NCBI GenBank assembly: GCA_036499395.1
Contig: DASYDW010000122.1
Span: 248,001-312,000, forward strand
Direction: 5' to 3'
From: Pirellulales bacterium
Lineage (GTDB): Bacteria; Planctomycetota; Planctomycetia; Pirellulales; JACPPG01
Length of the DNA: 64,000 bases
The translations under genes and the position numbers were made by a program. Below are positions 45,406 to 55,097 of this stretch, one piece after another. The notes beneath the pieces are model-generated. The model saw nothing but the letters and a program-made list of their open reading frames with translations. It was not told where the DNA came from and made no database searches. Positions within the stretch are counted from its first letter, which is position 1; the number at the start of each line of letters is the position of its first letter.

Positions 45406-46380
45406 ATGACGCTGCCGGCTATCTGGCAAATCCTCAAAACCGCCATTCTCGACTGGCAGCGCCATAATGCTCCTCGTTTGGGCGCAGCAATTGCTTACTA
45501 CGCGATCTTCTCGATCGCCCCGTTGATGGTGATCGCGATCGCCATCGCGGGGTCGATCTTCGGCGAGCAGGCGGCCAAGGGGGAAGTGTTCGTACAGATG
45601 AATCGCTTTCTGGGCAACGAAGCCGCGGCGCGCGCCATTGAGGACCTGGTGCTCAACGCAGCGCGCCCCCGTACCGGAGCTTTGGCGACGGTGCTCAGCT
45701 TTTTTGCGCTGTGGTTTGGCGCCTCGGGGGTATTCGGCCAGATCAAGGGAGCGCTCGATACGATCTGGGGTGTCGAGCGGCGCCCGGGGGCGGGCGTGTT
45801 GCCGGTGTTCCTCGAATACGCCTGGAGCGTGGCGATGGTCGCGGCGGTGGGGCTATTGCTGTTGGGTTCGCTTGTGGCCAGCTCGGTACTTACGGCGGCC
45901 ACGTCGATGGCGGAAAACGCCATGGCGGTCTCCGATTTTTCATTGCGCGTGCTGGAATGGAGCGTGTCACTGGCGGTACTGACAATTCTGTTTGGCATCA
46001 TCTTCAAGCTGTTGCCGGACGTGATCGTGCGCTGGCGCGACGTCTGGGTCGGAGCGGTATTTACCGCCGTCATGTTCTCCGTGGGAAAGTTTTTGATCGG
46101 CTGGTATCTCGCGCGGCTGCTGATTGCTTCGGCCTATGGAGCTGCTGGTTCGTTTGTTTTGGTATTGGTATGGACCTATTATTCGGCCCAGATCTTTCTC
46201 TTGGGAGCCGAGGTGACGCAGGCTTATGCACGCTTCCTGGGGGCGCCGGTGCGGCCGTCCTGGCATGCGCAATTCGTGACCACTGCGGCATCCCTGCAAC
46301 CGGTCGGACAGACTCGTCCTGCTTTGACGGCCAATTCGTCAAAACGGTCACGGCGCAAGCCAAAACGCAACGATCGATGA
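45406..46380 (+). CDS. YihY/BrkB-family inner membrane protein
   Basis: A 324-residue membrane protein with about six helices. The start has HNAPRLGAAIAYYAIFSIAPLMVIAIAIAG split over the first helix, and the family core FFALWFGASGVFGQIKGALD plus LPDVIVRWRDVWVGAVFTAV and GSFVLVLVWTYYSAQIFLLGAE identify it. The family was once called ribonuclease BN or BrkB; the exact role is unproven. It is followed within 25 bp by two AI-2E-type permeases, so a membrane operon is likely. The C-terminus is a basic tail. Confidence 0.93.
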   Translation: MTLPAIWQILKTAILDWQRHNAPRLGAAIAYYAIFSIAPLMVIAIAIAGSIFGEQAAKGEVFVQMNRFLGNEAAARAIEDLVLNAARPRTGALATVLSFFALWFGASGVFGQIKGALDTIWGVERRPGAGVLPVFLEYAWSVAMVAAVGLLLLGSLVASSVLTAATSMAENAMAVSDFSLRVLEWSVSLAVLTILFGIIFKLLPDVIVRWRDVWVGAVFTAVMFSVGKFLIGWYLARLLIASAYGAAGSFVLVLVWTYYSAQIFLLGAEVTQAYARFLGAPVRPSWHAQFVTTAASLQPVGQTRPALTANSSKRSRRKPKRNDR

Positions 46381-46405
46381 GTGTCGCCGCCCCGGGGCAA
46401 GGGCT

Positions 46406-47704
46406 ATGATTGCCGGGGAGAAAACTGATCGCATGTCCACGAATTCCACCACTAGTGACCCATGGTCCCCCCGCCGCATGGTTGCGGGGACGCTGGTGGT
46501 GTGCGCTGTGCTGGGGCTGTTCGCTCTGGCGTTCGTCGCGCGGCACGTGCTCTTTTTTCTATTCATCGCCATTGTGCTGGCCACGGCGTTGAAGCCGCTC
46601 GTAGCGCTATTAACCGGGCGAGGCGTCCCCCGCATTGTGTCGATCGCGCTCGTCTATGCCTTGCTGCTGACAACGCTCGTGGCGCCGGCCGTGATTGGGC
46701 TGCCGCTGTTGGTCGACCAGGCACAGCAAGTCTTACACTCGTTGCCGGAAAGTTACGCCGACTTTCGCGATCGCCTCGGGCAAATCTCGACCACCATTGT
46801 CGAGTACCTCCCTGAGAAACCGGATTGGGTCGAGCGCGAGGACGAGGCCATCGAAGGTGCGCTCAACGCCTTGAATCGGGCACTCAGCTACAGCGGCCTG
46901 CTGATTCGGGGTGGCCTCGTCGTGGCGATTGTGATCTTTACCAGCTTTCTGTGGATGATTTACGAAGATCAGACGATTCGTTCGATGCTACTTTTCCTGC
47001 CCGCCGAGCGGCGGCAAGAGGCGGGCGAAGTGCTCGACGGCATCCAGGCCAAGGTGGGCGCTTATATACGCGGTCAGGGTCTGCTCTGCCTGGCGGTTGG
47101 CCTGATGTCGCTCGTTGCCTATTTGATCATCGGTCTGCCACATGCCTTGGTCTTGGCGCTCATTGCCGGCGTCTTCGAGGCGGTGCCTGTATTCGGGCCC
47201 GTTCTGGGGGCGATCGCTCCGATGTTGGTGGCCTTGTCAGTCGATCCGTCTCAGGTCGTGTGGGTACTGGTTTCCGCGATCGTCATTCAACAGTCGGAAA
47301 ATTATCTGCTCGTGCCGCGCATCATGGATCGCTCGGTGGGGGTCAATGCAGTGGTGACGTTATTGGCAATCGCCGGCTTTAGCGCGCTGGAGGGACTGGC
47401 CGGCGCAGTCTTAGCCATTCCGATGGCCGCGATTATCCAGTTACTCTTGGAGCGTTATGTGCTGGGGGCCTCGGTGCTCGAACCGGATACCCCGGCCCGC
47501 CAGGACGAAATCGGTCAGTTGCGCTTTCAAACGCAGGCACTGATCCAGGAAATGCGCCTGCAATTGCGCGAAAAAGACGATCCCACAAGCAGTCGGGCGG
47601 ATCGAGTCGAGGAAACGATCGAGACGATCGCCCAGCAACTAGACGCCGCGCTGGCCCGCCATGCGGAGGAATTGGATTTGGCAGCGAACGAGGTGCTCGC
47701 ATGA
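46406..47704 (+). CDS. AI-2E family transporter, first of a tandem pair
   Basis: A 432-residue protein with about eight membrane segments. Features of the family are PRIVSIALVYALLL near the third segment, LLVDQAQQVLHSLPE, and the C-terminal block GLPHALVLALIAGVFEAVPVFGP and NYLLVPRIMDRSVGVNAVV. TqsA-like members export autoinducer-2, others ions or unknown solutes, so no substrate is assigned. The C-terminal 70 residues are a charged coiled-coil-like tail. The start may instead be the ATG at 46433. Its stop overlaps the next gene (ATGA). Confidence 0.93.
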   Translation: MIAGEKTDRMSTNSTTSDPWSPRRMVAGTLVVCAVLGLFALAFVARHVLFFLFIAIVLATALKPLVALLTGRGVPRIVSIALVYALLLTTLVAPAVIGLPLLVDQAQQVLHSLPESYADFRDRLGQISTTIVEYLPEKPDWVEREDEAIEGALNALNRALSYSGLLIRGGLVVAIVIFTSFLWMIYEDQTIRSMLLFLPAERRQEAGEVLDGIQAKVGAYIRGQGLLCLAVGLMSLVAYLIIGLPHALVLALIAGVFEAVPVFGPVLGAIAPMLVALSVDPSQVVWVLVSAIVIQQSENYLLVPRIMDRSVGVNAVVTLLAIAGFSALEGLAGAVLAIPMAAIIQLLLERYVLGASVLEPDTPARQDEIGQLRFQTQALIQEMRLQLREKDDPTSSRADRVEETIETIAQQLDAALARHAEELDLAANEVLA

Positions 47705-49029
47705 GACGCCTGGCAGCTTCGACGGCGCTGGTGCTCGCGACTTTGGCTGGTCTGGCCGTGCTGTGGGAATTGCGCGGCGCGGTGTTGATCTTCTTCTTGT
47801 CGCTCGGCACCTCGGCTGCATTGCGTCCGGCGATCGAGCAACTTCATCGTTGGGGATTACCGAAGTCCTTGGCTCTCGGGGTGACCTACCTGGGATGCGT
47901 GGTTGGATTTATCGGCTTGGCGCTGGCCCTGGTTTTTCCGCTGGCCGGGGATTTGCACGACTTAGGGCGCGACTTCAAGGCCGGTTACGATAACGCCACG
48001 ACTCATTGGCCGAACGGGAATGGCCTGCAGCGCGCCATCGCACAACGACTCCCCGCCTGGGATGACCTGCAGAAGATCGGCTGGCGAGTCGGAAAGGACG
48101 CGGCGGCCGATGCGTCATCAACGGTCGATCCGTCGGCGGCGCCCGCCGATAGTGCTGACCAGGCCGACGGGCTGAATCTGTGGACGCATCGCGCGGTCAC
48201 GACTCTGCTCGGTGTGACCTGGGGCTTCTTTGGGACGATCCTGAATTTCTTGATCATCGTCGTGCTAAGCCTGTATTGGAGCATCGACCGAGTTCACTTC
48301 GAACGGCTGTGGTTGTCACTGCTCGACGTCGCCAGGCGGCAACGAGCTCGCGAAACGTGGCGCGCTATCGAGCAGGCGACCGGCGCCTATTTGCAGCGTG
48401 AAGCGGTGCAAAGCCTGACGGCGGGCTGCCTGCTGGGCGTTGGCTTTTGGATGTTGCAGCAGCCTTACCCGGTGTTATCAGCCGCGGTGGGCGCCCTGGC
48501 CTGGTTGATTCCCTTTGTCGGCGCGCCCCTGGCCATGATCGCGGTTACCGCCATCTGGCTGCCACGCTTCATGCTGACCAGCGGCGAAGGGGCGATCGTA
48601 ATGCTGCTCGCCGCCTCGCTCTATACGCTGCTGGTGCTATTGCTATTGGAATGGCTGGTCGAGCCACGACTCTTCCGTCGCAAGCGATATAACCCGATTC
48701 TGCTGGTGCTGGTGGCGGTGGGCATGGTCGACTGGCTGGGATTCTTCGGCCTGCTGATCGCTCCGCCCGTGGCGGCCGCGATCCAAATCATCGGCAGTCA
48801 ATATCTTGCCTATCGCGCGACGACAGCCGTCGCGATCACCGACACCTCGCCGCGGGCGCTGGCGCAACGTCTGGCGACACTACGCGCTCGCATGGAAGAC
48901 GATCAGGAAATGAACGAGGAGACGCAACAAATGGTCGCGCGACTGGACGCGCTGGTTGAGCAGGCGCGAAATGTGCTCAATCCGCCGGCCGCGGTCCAAC
49001 AAGCGAAGACCGCCCCACGCTTGTCATAG
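47701..49029 (+). CDS. AI-2E family transporter, second of a tandem pair
   Basis: A 442-residue paralogue of the preceding gene, starting inside its stop codon. It shares LRPAIEQLHRWGLPKSLALG in the first third and AAVGALAWLIPFVGAPLAMI and WLVEPRLFRRKRYNPILLVL in the C-terminal half. The two copies are divergent in sequence, so the duplication is old and the pair may form a heteromer. A periplasmic loop rich in Ala and Asp (about 138-160) is unique to this copy. The C-terminal tail is again a long charged helix. Confidence 0.92.
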   Translation: MRRLAASTALVLATLAGLAVLWELRGAVLIFFLSLGTSAALRPAIEQLHRWGLPKSLALGVTYLGCVVGFIGLALALVFPLAGDLHDLGRDFKAGYDNATTHWPNGNGLQRAIAQRLPAWDDLQKIGWRVGKDAAADASSTVDPSAAPADSADQADGLNLWTHRAVTTLLGVTWGFFGTILNFLIIVVLSLYWSIDRVHFERLWLSLLDVARRQRARETWRAIEQATGAYLQREAVQSLTAGCLLGVGFWMLQQPYPVLSAAVGALAWLIPFVGAPLAMIAVTAIWLPRFMLTSGEGAIVMLLAASLYTLLVLLLLEWLVEPRLFRRKRYNPILLVLVAVGMVDWLGFFGLLIAPPVAAAIQIIGSQYLAYRATTAVAITDTSPRALAQRLATLRARMEDDQEMNEETQQMVARLDALVEQARNVLNPPAAVQQAKTAPRLS

Positions 49030-49075
49030 CAGCTCGGAAATTCATTCACGCACGCATCGATTATGAAAGGAAATC

Positions 49076-51223
49076 ATGGTCACGCCCACCGTTTGGCCAG
49101 GTCGTCCCTACCCGCTCGGCGCTACCTGGGATGGCCGCGGTACGAACTTCGCGTTGTATTCGGAGAATGCGACCAAGGTCGAGCTTTGCTTGTACGATGC
49201 GGTGAACGGTCACAAGGAGACAGCCCGCATTCCGCTTCCCGATACGACGGACATGGTCTGGCATGCCTATTTGCCCGACGTTTTGCCAGGGCAACTCTAC
49301 GGTTATCGCGTGACCGGACCATACAAGCCTGAGGAAGGGCATCGCTTCAACCCTAACAAAGTGCTGCTGGATCCCTACGCCAAGGCGATTGCGCGTGAAA
49401 CAAAGTGGCAGGACGAGATGTGGGGCTATCACGTCGGCGACGAGACTGCGGACCTGTCGTTCGATGAACGCGACAATGCCCAATACGCGCCGTTGGCGGT
49501 CGTCGTGGATGCGGCCTTCACCTGGGGCGATGACCGAGCGCCGCAAACCCCTTGGAACAAGACGATCATCTACGAGTTGCACGTCAAAGGCATGACGCGC
49601 TTGAATCAAAATGTGCCTGAGCAACTACGTGGGTCCTATGCGGGACTAGGGTCCGAGGCCGCGATCCGCTATCTGCAAGACCTGGGCATCACGGCCGTTG
49701 AGCTATTGCCCGTTCACGAGCACGTCGACGATCGGCACCTGGTCGAACAGAACTTGGTGAACTACTGGGGCTATAACACGCTGGGATTCTTTGCGCCCGA
49801 ACACATGTACGCCTCGGCCGGCAGCGGCGCTGACTCCGTGCGCGAGTTCAAGACAATGGTGCGGAATCTGCACTCGGCCGGCATCGAAGTGATCCTGGAC
49901 GTGGTCTACAACCATACCGCCGAAGGGAATCAGATGGGGCCGACCCTTTCCTTTCGCGGCATCGACAACGCTGCGTATTACCGCCTCTCGCCGGAAAACC
50001 GCCGATATTACGTCGACTATACGGGTTGCGGCAACACCTTCAACATGCGCAACCCACGCGTGTTGCAGTTGATTATGGACAGCCTGCGTTATTGGGTGCT
50101 GGAAATGCACGTCGACGGATTTCGCTTTGACCTGGCCAGTACCTTGGCCCGCGAACTGCACGAAGTCGACAAGCTGGGGGCATTCTTTGACATCGTTCAC
50201 CAGGATCCGATCGTTTCGCAGGTGAAGCTGATCGCCGAGCCTTGGGACCTGGGCGAAGGTGGCTATCAGGTCGGTAACTTTCCCGTGCTGTGGTCCGAAT
50301 GGAACGGTAAATACCGCGATTGCATTCGGCATTTCTGGAAAGGCGATGGCGGCGTGGCCTCGGAGTTCGCGACCCGTTTCTGCGGCTCCAGCGATTTGTA
50401 CGAATGGAGCAGTCGTCGGCCGCACGCCAGCATCAATTTCGTCACCTGCCACGACGGATTCACGCTCGCCGACCTGGTCAGCTACGACCATAAGCACAAC
50501 GAAGCGAACCGCGAGGACAATCGTGACGGCGCGGACGACAACATTAGTTGGAACTGTGGCGCCGAAGGACCGACCGACGATCCCAAAATCTTGGCCCTCC
50601 GCGCGAAGAAGCAACGCGCATTCTTGGCGACCTTGCTGCTTTCGCAAGGTGTGCCGATGCTGCTGGCTGGCGATGAGCTTGGCCATTCGCAAATGGGAAA
50701 CAACAACACGTATTGCCAGGATAATGAACTGACGTGGCTCAGTTGGGATCTTTCGCCCGAGCAGCTTAAATTGCACGAGTTCGTGAAACGAGTCATCAAG
50801 GTTTTTCACGAGCAGCCGGTTTTTCACCGTCGCCGCTTCTTCCACGGCCGGGCGCTGAAGGGGGTCGAGGCGCGCGAAATTGCCTGGCTCGATCCGAGCG
50901 GCCAGGAAATGTCCGATGAAGCTTGGAATGCGCCTTACGTGCGATGCCTGGGCGTGCAACTGTTCGGCCAGAGCATCGACGTCGATACGCACGGCGAAAC
51001 GATTCGCGGCGATACGATGTTGCTATTGTTCAATGCCGATCACAACCATGCGATACCGTTTACGCTGCCCACTCCGGGCGCGACGTCGCCTTGGCAACTC
51101 GTCTTTGATACGGCCAATCCCGATGCCGTTTGGGAACCAACGCTTGATGGCAAGTATCAACTCGATACCTGCGCGATGGCAGTTTTCAGCTCGGCGAATG
51201 AGCCGGTCGCGCGACCACTTTAA
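49076..51223 (+). CDS. glgX: Glycogen debranching enzyme GlgX (GH13)
   Basis: GlgX cleaves alpha-1,6 branches in glycogen limit dextrin. The 715-residue enzyme has the N-terminal CBM48-like domain ([18 protein letters not shown]), then the GH13 barrel. The catalytic residues are Asp352 (DGFRFDLAS), Glu388 (LIAEPWDLG) and Asp460 ([10 protein letters not shown]). [10 protein letters not shown], also conserved, precedes them. The length and motifs are typical of the isoamylase-like GH13_11 group. It follows the transporter pair by 46 bp; no other glycogen gene is in the window. Confidence 0.96.
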   Translation: MVTPTVWPGRPYPLGATWDGRGTNFALYSENATKVELCLYDAVNGHKETARIPLPDTTDMVWHAYLPDVLPGQLYGYRVTGPYKPEEGHRFNPNKVLLDPYAKAIARETKWQDEMWGYHVGDETADLSFDERDNAQYAPLAVVVDAAFTWGDDRAPQTPWNKTIIYELHVKGMTRLNQNVPEQLRGSYAGLGSEAAIRYLQDLGITAVELLPVHEHVDDRHLVEQNLVNYWGYNTLGFFAPEHMYASAGSGADSVREFKTMVRNLHSAGIEVILDVVYNHTAEGNQMGPTLSFRGIDNAAYYRLSPENRRYYVDYTGCGNTFNMRNPRVLQLIMDSLRYWVLEMHVDGFRFDLASTLARELHEVDKLGAFFDIVHQDPIVSQVKLIAEPWDLGEGGYQVGNFPVLWSEWNGKYRDCIRHFWKGDGGVASEFATRFCGSSDLYEWSSRRPHASINFVTCHDGFTLADLVSYDHKHNEANREDNRDGADDNISWNCGAEGPTDDPKILALRAKKQRAFLATLLLSQGVPMLLAGDELGHSQMGNNNTYCQDNELTWLSWDLSPEQLKLHEFVKRVIKVFHEQPVFHRRRFFHGRALKGVEAREIAWLDPSGQEMSDEAWNAPYVRCLGVQLFGQSIDVDTHGETIRGDTMLLLFNADHNHAIPFTLPTPGATSPWQLVFDTANPDAVWEPTLDGKYQLDTCAMAVFSSANEPVARPL

Positions 51224-51399
51224 GACGCTTATCGTTTACCAGGCAATGGGCGGAATTGGTCCAATACTTGGCGTCGCCGCCGTTTCGTTGTTTGGGTCGC
51301 AACGTCGCGATCTGCTCGTAACATTCGCCGCGTCATGCAGCGTTAAGGTAACGCATTCGGATCGACGCGCGGCAGTCGCTGGAAGGATCGATCCGCTCG

Positions 51400-51927
51400 T
51401 CAATCCGCCGCCGAAGCCAGGGCGACGATAGCCGCATCGCGCGCGTGAAGTGAGTGCGAAGTCGTGGCTCTCGCAATCGTGTCGACCGTTTCTTCCAAGT
51501 GCGACATCGCGCTCACATCGTCGGGCTTCGGAGGTTCGAGTTGTTGCGGCTCAGCCTGTTCAAGCATTCCGTGACCGCTACGCGAGAACGGATTCAGGCT
51601 GCCAAGTTGTCCGGCGCTTAGGGCATCGGTCCGCATCACAACGCCACCCAGCGATTGGGATAGCGTCGACACGGATCCCTGCGGCGCCGTCCAGGGAACC
51701 GCATTGTTGAAGGTCATCGCGGCGCCCAGGACGTCGGTGGCCGGTAGAGCGTTCTGCCCCAAAAGCTGCACCGCCGTGAGCGGAGTAGCCGATGGGAACG
51801 CAGGCGGGTCAGCAGGCGAAGCGAAGAGCAGATAACGACGTTCAAGCTCTTCTACGCGCAAAACACGTCGCCGTTTTTCGGCACCAAACCGCTTGCGCGA
51901 CTCTAGGATTTTCGGTGCATGGACCAT
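51400..51927 (-). CDS. Small planctomycete protein with LEPR-type N-terminal signature
   Basis: A 175-residue product whose basic N-terminus leads into RVLRVEELERRYLLFASPAD, a clear form of the 'LE.R.LL.A' signature found at the start of many exported planctomycete proteins. The rest is low in complexity, Ala- and Ser-rich, with no recognised domain. It resembles the start of a much larger surface protein, so it may be a truncated remnant or a small member of that group. It is isolated between glgX and eutC. Confidence 0.6.
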   Translation of the reverse strand: MVHAPKILESRKRFGAEKRRRVLRVEELERRYLLFASPADPPAFPSATPLTAVQLLGQNALPATDVLGAAMTFNNAVPWTAPQGSVSTLSQSLGGVVMRTDALSAGQLGSLNPFSRSGHGMLEQAEPQQLEPPKPDDVSAMSHLEETVDTIARATTSHSLHARDAAIVALASAAD

Positions 51928-52272
51928 GTTTTGGCCTCCGACGTTGCGGCGACTACCCGATATTCGCCGGCGAGGATCTCACCAGGGATTACGGCGGCAG
52001 GCGACGTTCGGATTCGCGACAGCGCGAATTCGAGACGCGGTGCCGACAGTGCAGTGCCTACAAGGATTATTTGGCGGGGTTTTTCGGCGGGCAAGCTGGG
52101 GCACTGCAAGTTTATGACATTTTTTGCGCCCGGTCGGATTAGCACACTGATTTGCTAGAAAAGCCACTGGGAAAAGGGCTTAGGCCTGCCTTCGAGGCCG
52201 GATTTGCCGGCATTCTTGGCCAAACCCCTACGCACAAAAGGTGGTGCGGCCGATTGCCTGCCCACCGTTAGG
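51928..52272. other. Intergenic region with a weak terminator-like hairpin for eutC
   Basis: GGCCT (52183-52187) pairs with AGGCC (52195-52199). Read on the minus strand, a TTTT run follows about 7 nt later, so it could end eutC transcripts. The stem is short. Promoters for the LEPR-type gene should lie near 51930-52100. No gene was seen. Confidence 0.35.
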
Positions 52273-53121
52273 TCAGCCGTCCGTAAGCAACCGAGCGTCA
52301 TCGACCGGCGGGTCTTGGGACGCACGGTCGATTGCCAGGCTCTCATCTTTGAGCGCTATGCCGCTCAACTGTCGAGCCAGCGATTCGCGAAATAGATAAT
52401 GCAGCTTTTGGGCAGCATTTTCAGGACTCAGGCCTTGCGGACGAATATTCGAAACGCAATTGCGATGAGCATCCGATAGGCCCGGTCGTGGAGCATAGAC
52501 GAGATACGCGCCGAGACTGTCCGGCGATCCAAGGCCCGGCCGTTCGCCAATCAGGATAACAGCCACTTGCGCGCTGAAGGCAGCGCCGATCTCGTCCTCC
52601 ACGAAAACTCGCCCGCGCTCGACCACGACGACCGGCGAGATCGTCCGACGCTCGGCTCGGAGCAATGGTAACCAGGCAGCGAGTAACGGCACCACTTGTC
52701 GTTCCGCAGCCAAGGCCGAGAGACCGTCGGAAACGACAATCGTCAGATCGACGCCCTTCGGAGTTGCCGTCTGCGACGAATCGGATTGGTCACAGAGTGC
52801 AACCGCGGCCCCGGCCAGAGTCGAGCGGCTGGCATCATTGAGCTGGCGTCCCAAGTCGGGGCGCGTGAGAAAAACTTGTCGGTTCAGCGCGGCGCTCGAC
52901 AGGCAAATGGTTGTAATCCCCAATTGCTGGATGCGACGGGCCAATTCCGCGGAATCAAATGGCGCATGAACGGCGTCGCGCGCCCGGGCATGCGAGAGCT
53001 GAAAGTCGAGCAACTCGCTGGTCGGGAGACTAGCGCCAGCGCGTCCCAATGCGATACGCGCTGGCGTGAACGCTCGCAGTCGTAGCCATGCGTCGGGACG
53101 TGCGATCGGATCGTTCGTCAA
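52273..53121 (-). CDS. eutC: Ethanolamine ammonia-lyase small subunit EutC
   Basis: EutC is the small subunit of the B12-dependent lyase that turns ethanolamine into acetaldehyde and ammonia. The 282-residue product contains LALGRAGASLPT in the form RIALGRAGASLPT, LDFQLSHARARDAVH, VVSDGLSA, GERPGLGSPDSLGAYLVY and NIRPQGLSPENAA, all family motifs. The apparent start is a TTG at 53121, and the gene follows eutB by only 3 nt. The last 30 residues are variable. Confidence 0.93.
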   Translation of the reverse strand: MTNDPIARPDAWLRLRAFTPARIALGRAGASLPTSELLDFQLSHARARDAVHAPFDSAELARRIQQLGITTICLSSAALNRQVFLTRPDLGRQLNDASRSTLAGAAVALCDQSDSSQTATPKGVDLTIVVSDGLSALAAERQVVPLLAAWLPLLRAERRTISPVVVVERGRVFVEDEIGAAFSAQVAVILIGERPGLGSPDSLGAYLVYAPRPGLSDAHRNCVSNIRPQGLSPENAAQKLHYLFRESLARQLSGIALKDESLAIDRASQDPPVDDARLLTDG

Positions 53122-53124
53122 CTT

Positions 53125-54534
53125 TTAGGCTCCGCCGTTCCCGGATGCCGTGGGGACCGATTTCGTTGCCGTTAACAGGCGATGCCGTTCGCCGACGGGC
53201 AGCAAACGATTTTGGCCGTCGCTCACGCCGATCGTTTCGAGCCAGTTTTCAAATTCCGGGGCTGGCCGCAGCCTCAGCACTTGCCGCAAGTAATGGCTAT
53301 CGTGAAACGAGGTCGACTGATAATTCAACATGCAATCATCGGCGCCCGGCACGCCCATGATGTAATTGCACCCGGCCACGCCCAGCATCGTAAGCAGGGT
53401 ATCCATGTCGTCCTGGTCAGCTTCGGCGTGATTGGTGTAGCAAATATCACAGCCCATGGGCAGGCCCAACAGCTTGCCGCAGAAATGGTCCTCCAGGCCG
53501 GCACGGATGATTTGCTTTCCGTCGAAAAGATATTCCGGTCCAATGAAGCCGACCACGGTATTGACCAATAGCGGCTCGAACCGACGCGCCACGGCGTATG
53601 CCCGGGCTTCGAGCGTTTGCTGATCGACGCCATGATGGCCGCCGGCTGACAGGCATGCCCCCTGGCCCGTCTCGAAATACATCACGTTTTGGCCAACTGT
53701 GCCACGTCGCAGGCTCTGCGCCGCGTCGTGGGCCTCGGTCAACAATTTCAGATCAATCCCGAAGCTCTGATTGGCAGTCTCGGTTCCGGCAATCGATTGA
53801 AACACCAGATCGACCGGCGCGCCGCGTTCGATCGCGGCGATTTGGTTCGTGACGTGAGCCAGTACGCACGACTGCGTGGGAATCTGGTGCTGCTGAATCA
53901 GCTCGTCGATCAACTTTAAAAGGTCGATCGTTACCGGCATATTGTCGCTGGCCGGGTTGATGCCGATCACGGCGTCGCCGCAGCCGTAGCATAGACCGTC
54001 CAGGATTGACGCCGCGATGCCGCGCGCATCGTCGGTGGGATGATTCGGCTGCAACCGTACCGACAATCGGCCCGGCAGGCCGATCGTATCGCGAAATCTC
54101 GACACGACGCGGCGCTTGCTCGCCACGAGGACCAGGTCCTGATTGCGCATCAGCTTGCTAACGGCGGCGACCATCTCGGGCGTCAGGCCTGGTGCGAGCG
54201 TCGTCAACCGATCGCCATCGACTTCGTAGGACAAGAGCCAATCGCGGAACTGCCCGACAGTGAGGTCAGCGATCGGAGCGAATGCCTGCCGATCGTGGCT
54301 ATCGACGATCAACCGCGTGACTTCATCGACTTCGTACGGAATCACGGGCTCGGCGAGGAACAGCTCCAGCGGAAGATCGGCCAAAAGCATTTGAGCTGCG
54401 ACGCGTTCCTCGGCATTTTCCGCGGCCACACCAGCCAGCACGTCGCCACTGCGCGCGGGTGTGGCCTTGGCCAGCAGCGACTTCAAGTCGGCGAAGTGGT
54501 ACCGTCGTTTGCCAAGCGAAAGGCTGTACGTCAT
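53125..54534 (-). CDS. eutB: Ethanolamine ammonia-lyase large subunit EutB
   Basis: EutB is the catalytic TIM-barrel subunit that holds ethanolamine and adenosylcobalamin. I start it at the ATG at 54534 (MTYSLSLGKRRYHFADLKSL), which matches the family start; an in-frame codon at 54597 adds 21 residues. The 469-residue chain has NPASDNMPVTIDLL, FQSIAGTETANQSFGID, FETGQGACLSAGGHHGVDQQ, GLPMGCDICYTNHAEADQDD and MGVPGADDCMLNYQSTS. No shell or EutA-type reactivase gene is nearby, so this is a cytosolic, non-compartment pathway. Confidence 0.96.
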   Translation of the reverse strand: MTYSLSLGKRRYHFADLKSLLAKATPARSGDVLAGVAAENAEERVAAQMLLADLPLELFLAEPVIPYEVDEVTRLIVDSHDRQAFAPIADLTVGQFRDWLLSYEVDGDRLTTLAPGLTPEMVAAVSKLMRNQDLVLVASKRRVVSRFRDTIGLPGRLSVRLQPNHPTDDARGIAASILDGLCYGCGDAVIGINPASDNMPVTIDLLKLIDELIQQHQIPTQSCVLAHVTNQIAAIERGAPVDLVFQSIAGTETANQSFGIDLKLLTEAHDAAQSLRRGTVGQNVMYFETGQGACLSAGGHHGVDQQTLEARAYAVARRFEPLLVNTVVGFIGPEYLFDGKQIIRAGLEDHFCGKLLGLPMGCDICYTNHAEADQDDMDTLLTMLGVAGCNYIMGVPGADDCMLNYQSTSFHDSHYLRQVLRLRPAPEFENWLETIGVSDGQNRLLPVGERHRLLTATKSVPTASGNGGA

Positions 54535-54764
54535 GCGTTGTTGCGGCTTCTCGAGAATGGAAGGCCGGCCACCGTTCGCGATCCGGGCCACTGACACAGT
54601 TTACCCCACGCCGGCGTGGAATTTCCACGTCGTTCCGAGGTAGCTTGATAGGACCAATGATGACTCAGGTTGGATTTATTCCCAAAATGCGTTAGACAAG
54701 CGTGCCGTTCGAGTGGCCGCAGAGCAGTGCGAAAAAATCGATAACGCAGGCAACGAGGCTGAGC

Positions 54765-55070
54765 ATGCTCACCCGACGACTCGTATCGTTCCGACTTTCC
54801 TCTCTTTTGTGGTTAACGATTGGTGTCGCTGGCGGATTGGCCGCGTGGCGAAGTTGGGAGCTGGCTCGGTTGAAACCGCTACAAATCTCGTGCGATCGTG
54901 CGCTCATCGAGTGGCGCTGCGTTAGGTCGTTGTACGACTTTCATGGGAGGGCGCTAGCCGAAGACGAGGCTGCGGCGCGCAACCGGTATTTTAAAAACCG
55001 CGGCGCACTGGAACTGGCTACCGCCAATCTCTGGTGGCCGGGAAATCTCCTCGCGACGCGAGGCCGCTAA
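54765..55070 (+). CDS. Small one-helix membrane protein of unknown function
   Basis: A 101-residue product starting at the ATG at 54765 with GAGG upstream. The N-terminus TRRLVSFRLSSLLWLTIGVA is one membrane helix behind a basic tail, in the style of the short 'FSLRTLL' planctomycete membrane proteins. The remainder is charged with several tryptophans. It lies between eutB and the ethanolamine permease but on the opposite strand, so it is not part of their transcript. No function is assigned. Confidence 0.5.
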   Translation: MLTRRLVSFRLSSLLWLTIGVAGGLAAWRSWELARLKPLQISCDRALIEWRCVRSLYDFHGRALAEDEAAARNRYFKNRGALELATANLWWPGNLLATRGR

Positions 55071-55097
55071 GGACATTACGCCGGCCAAGGTTCGTTT

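Noticed and set aside
49703-50992. A 429-codon open frame on the minus strand, antisense to glgX
   Set aside because: It lies wholly inside a clear GH13 enzyme gene, has no family features, and is explained by the high-GC codon pattern of the opposite strand.
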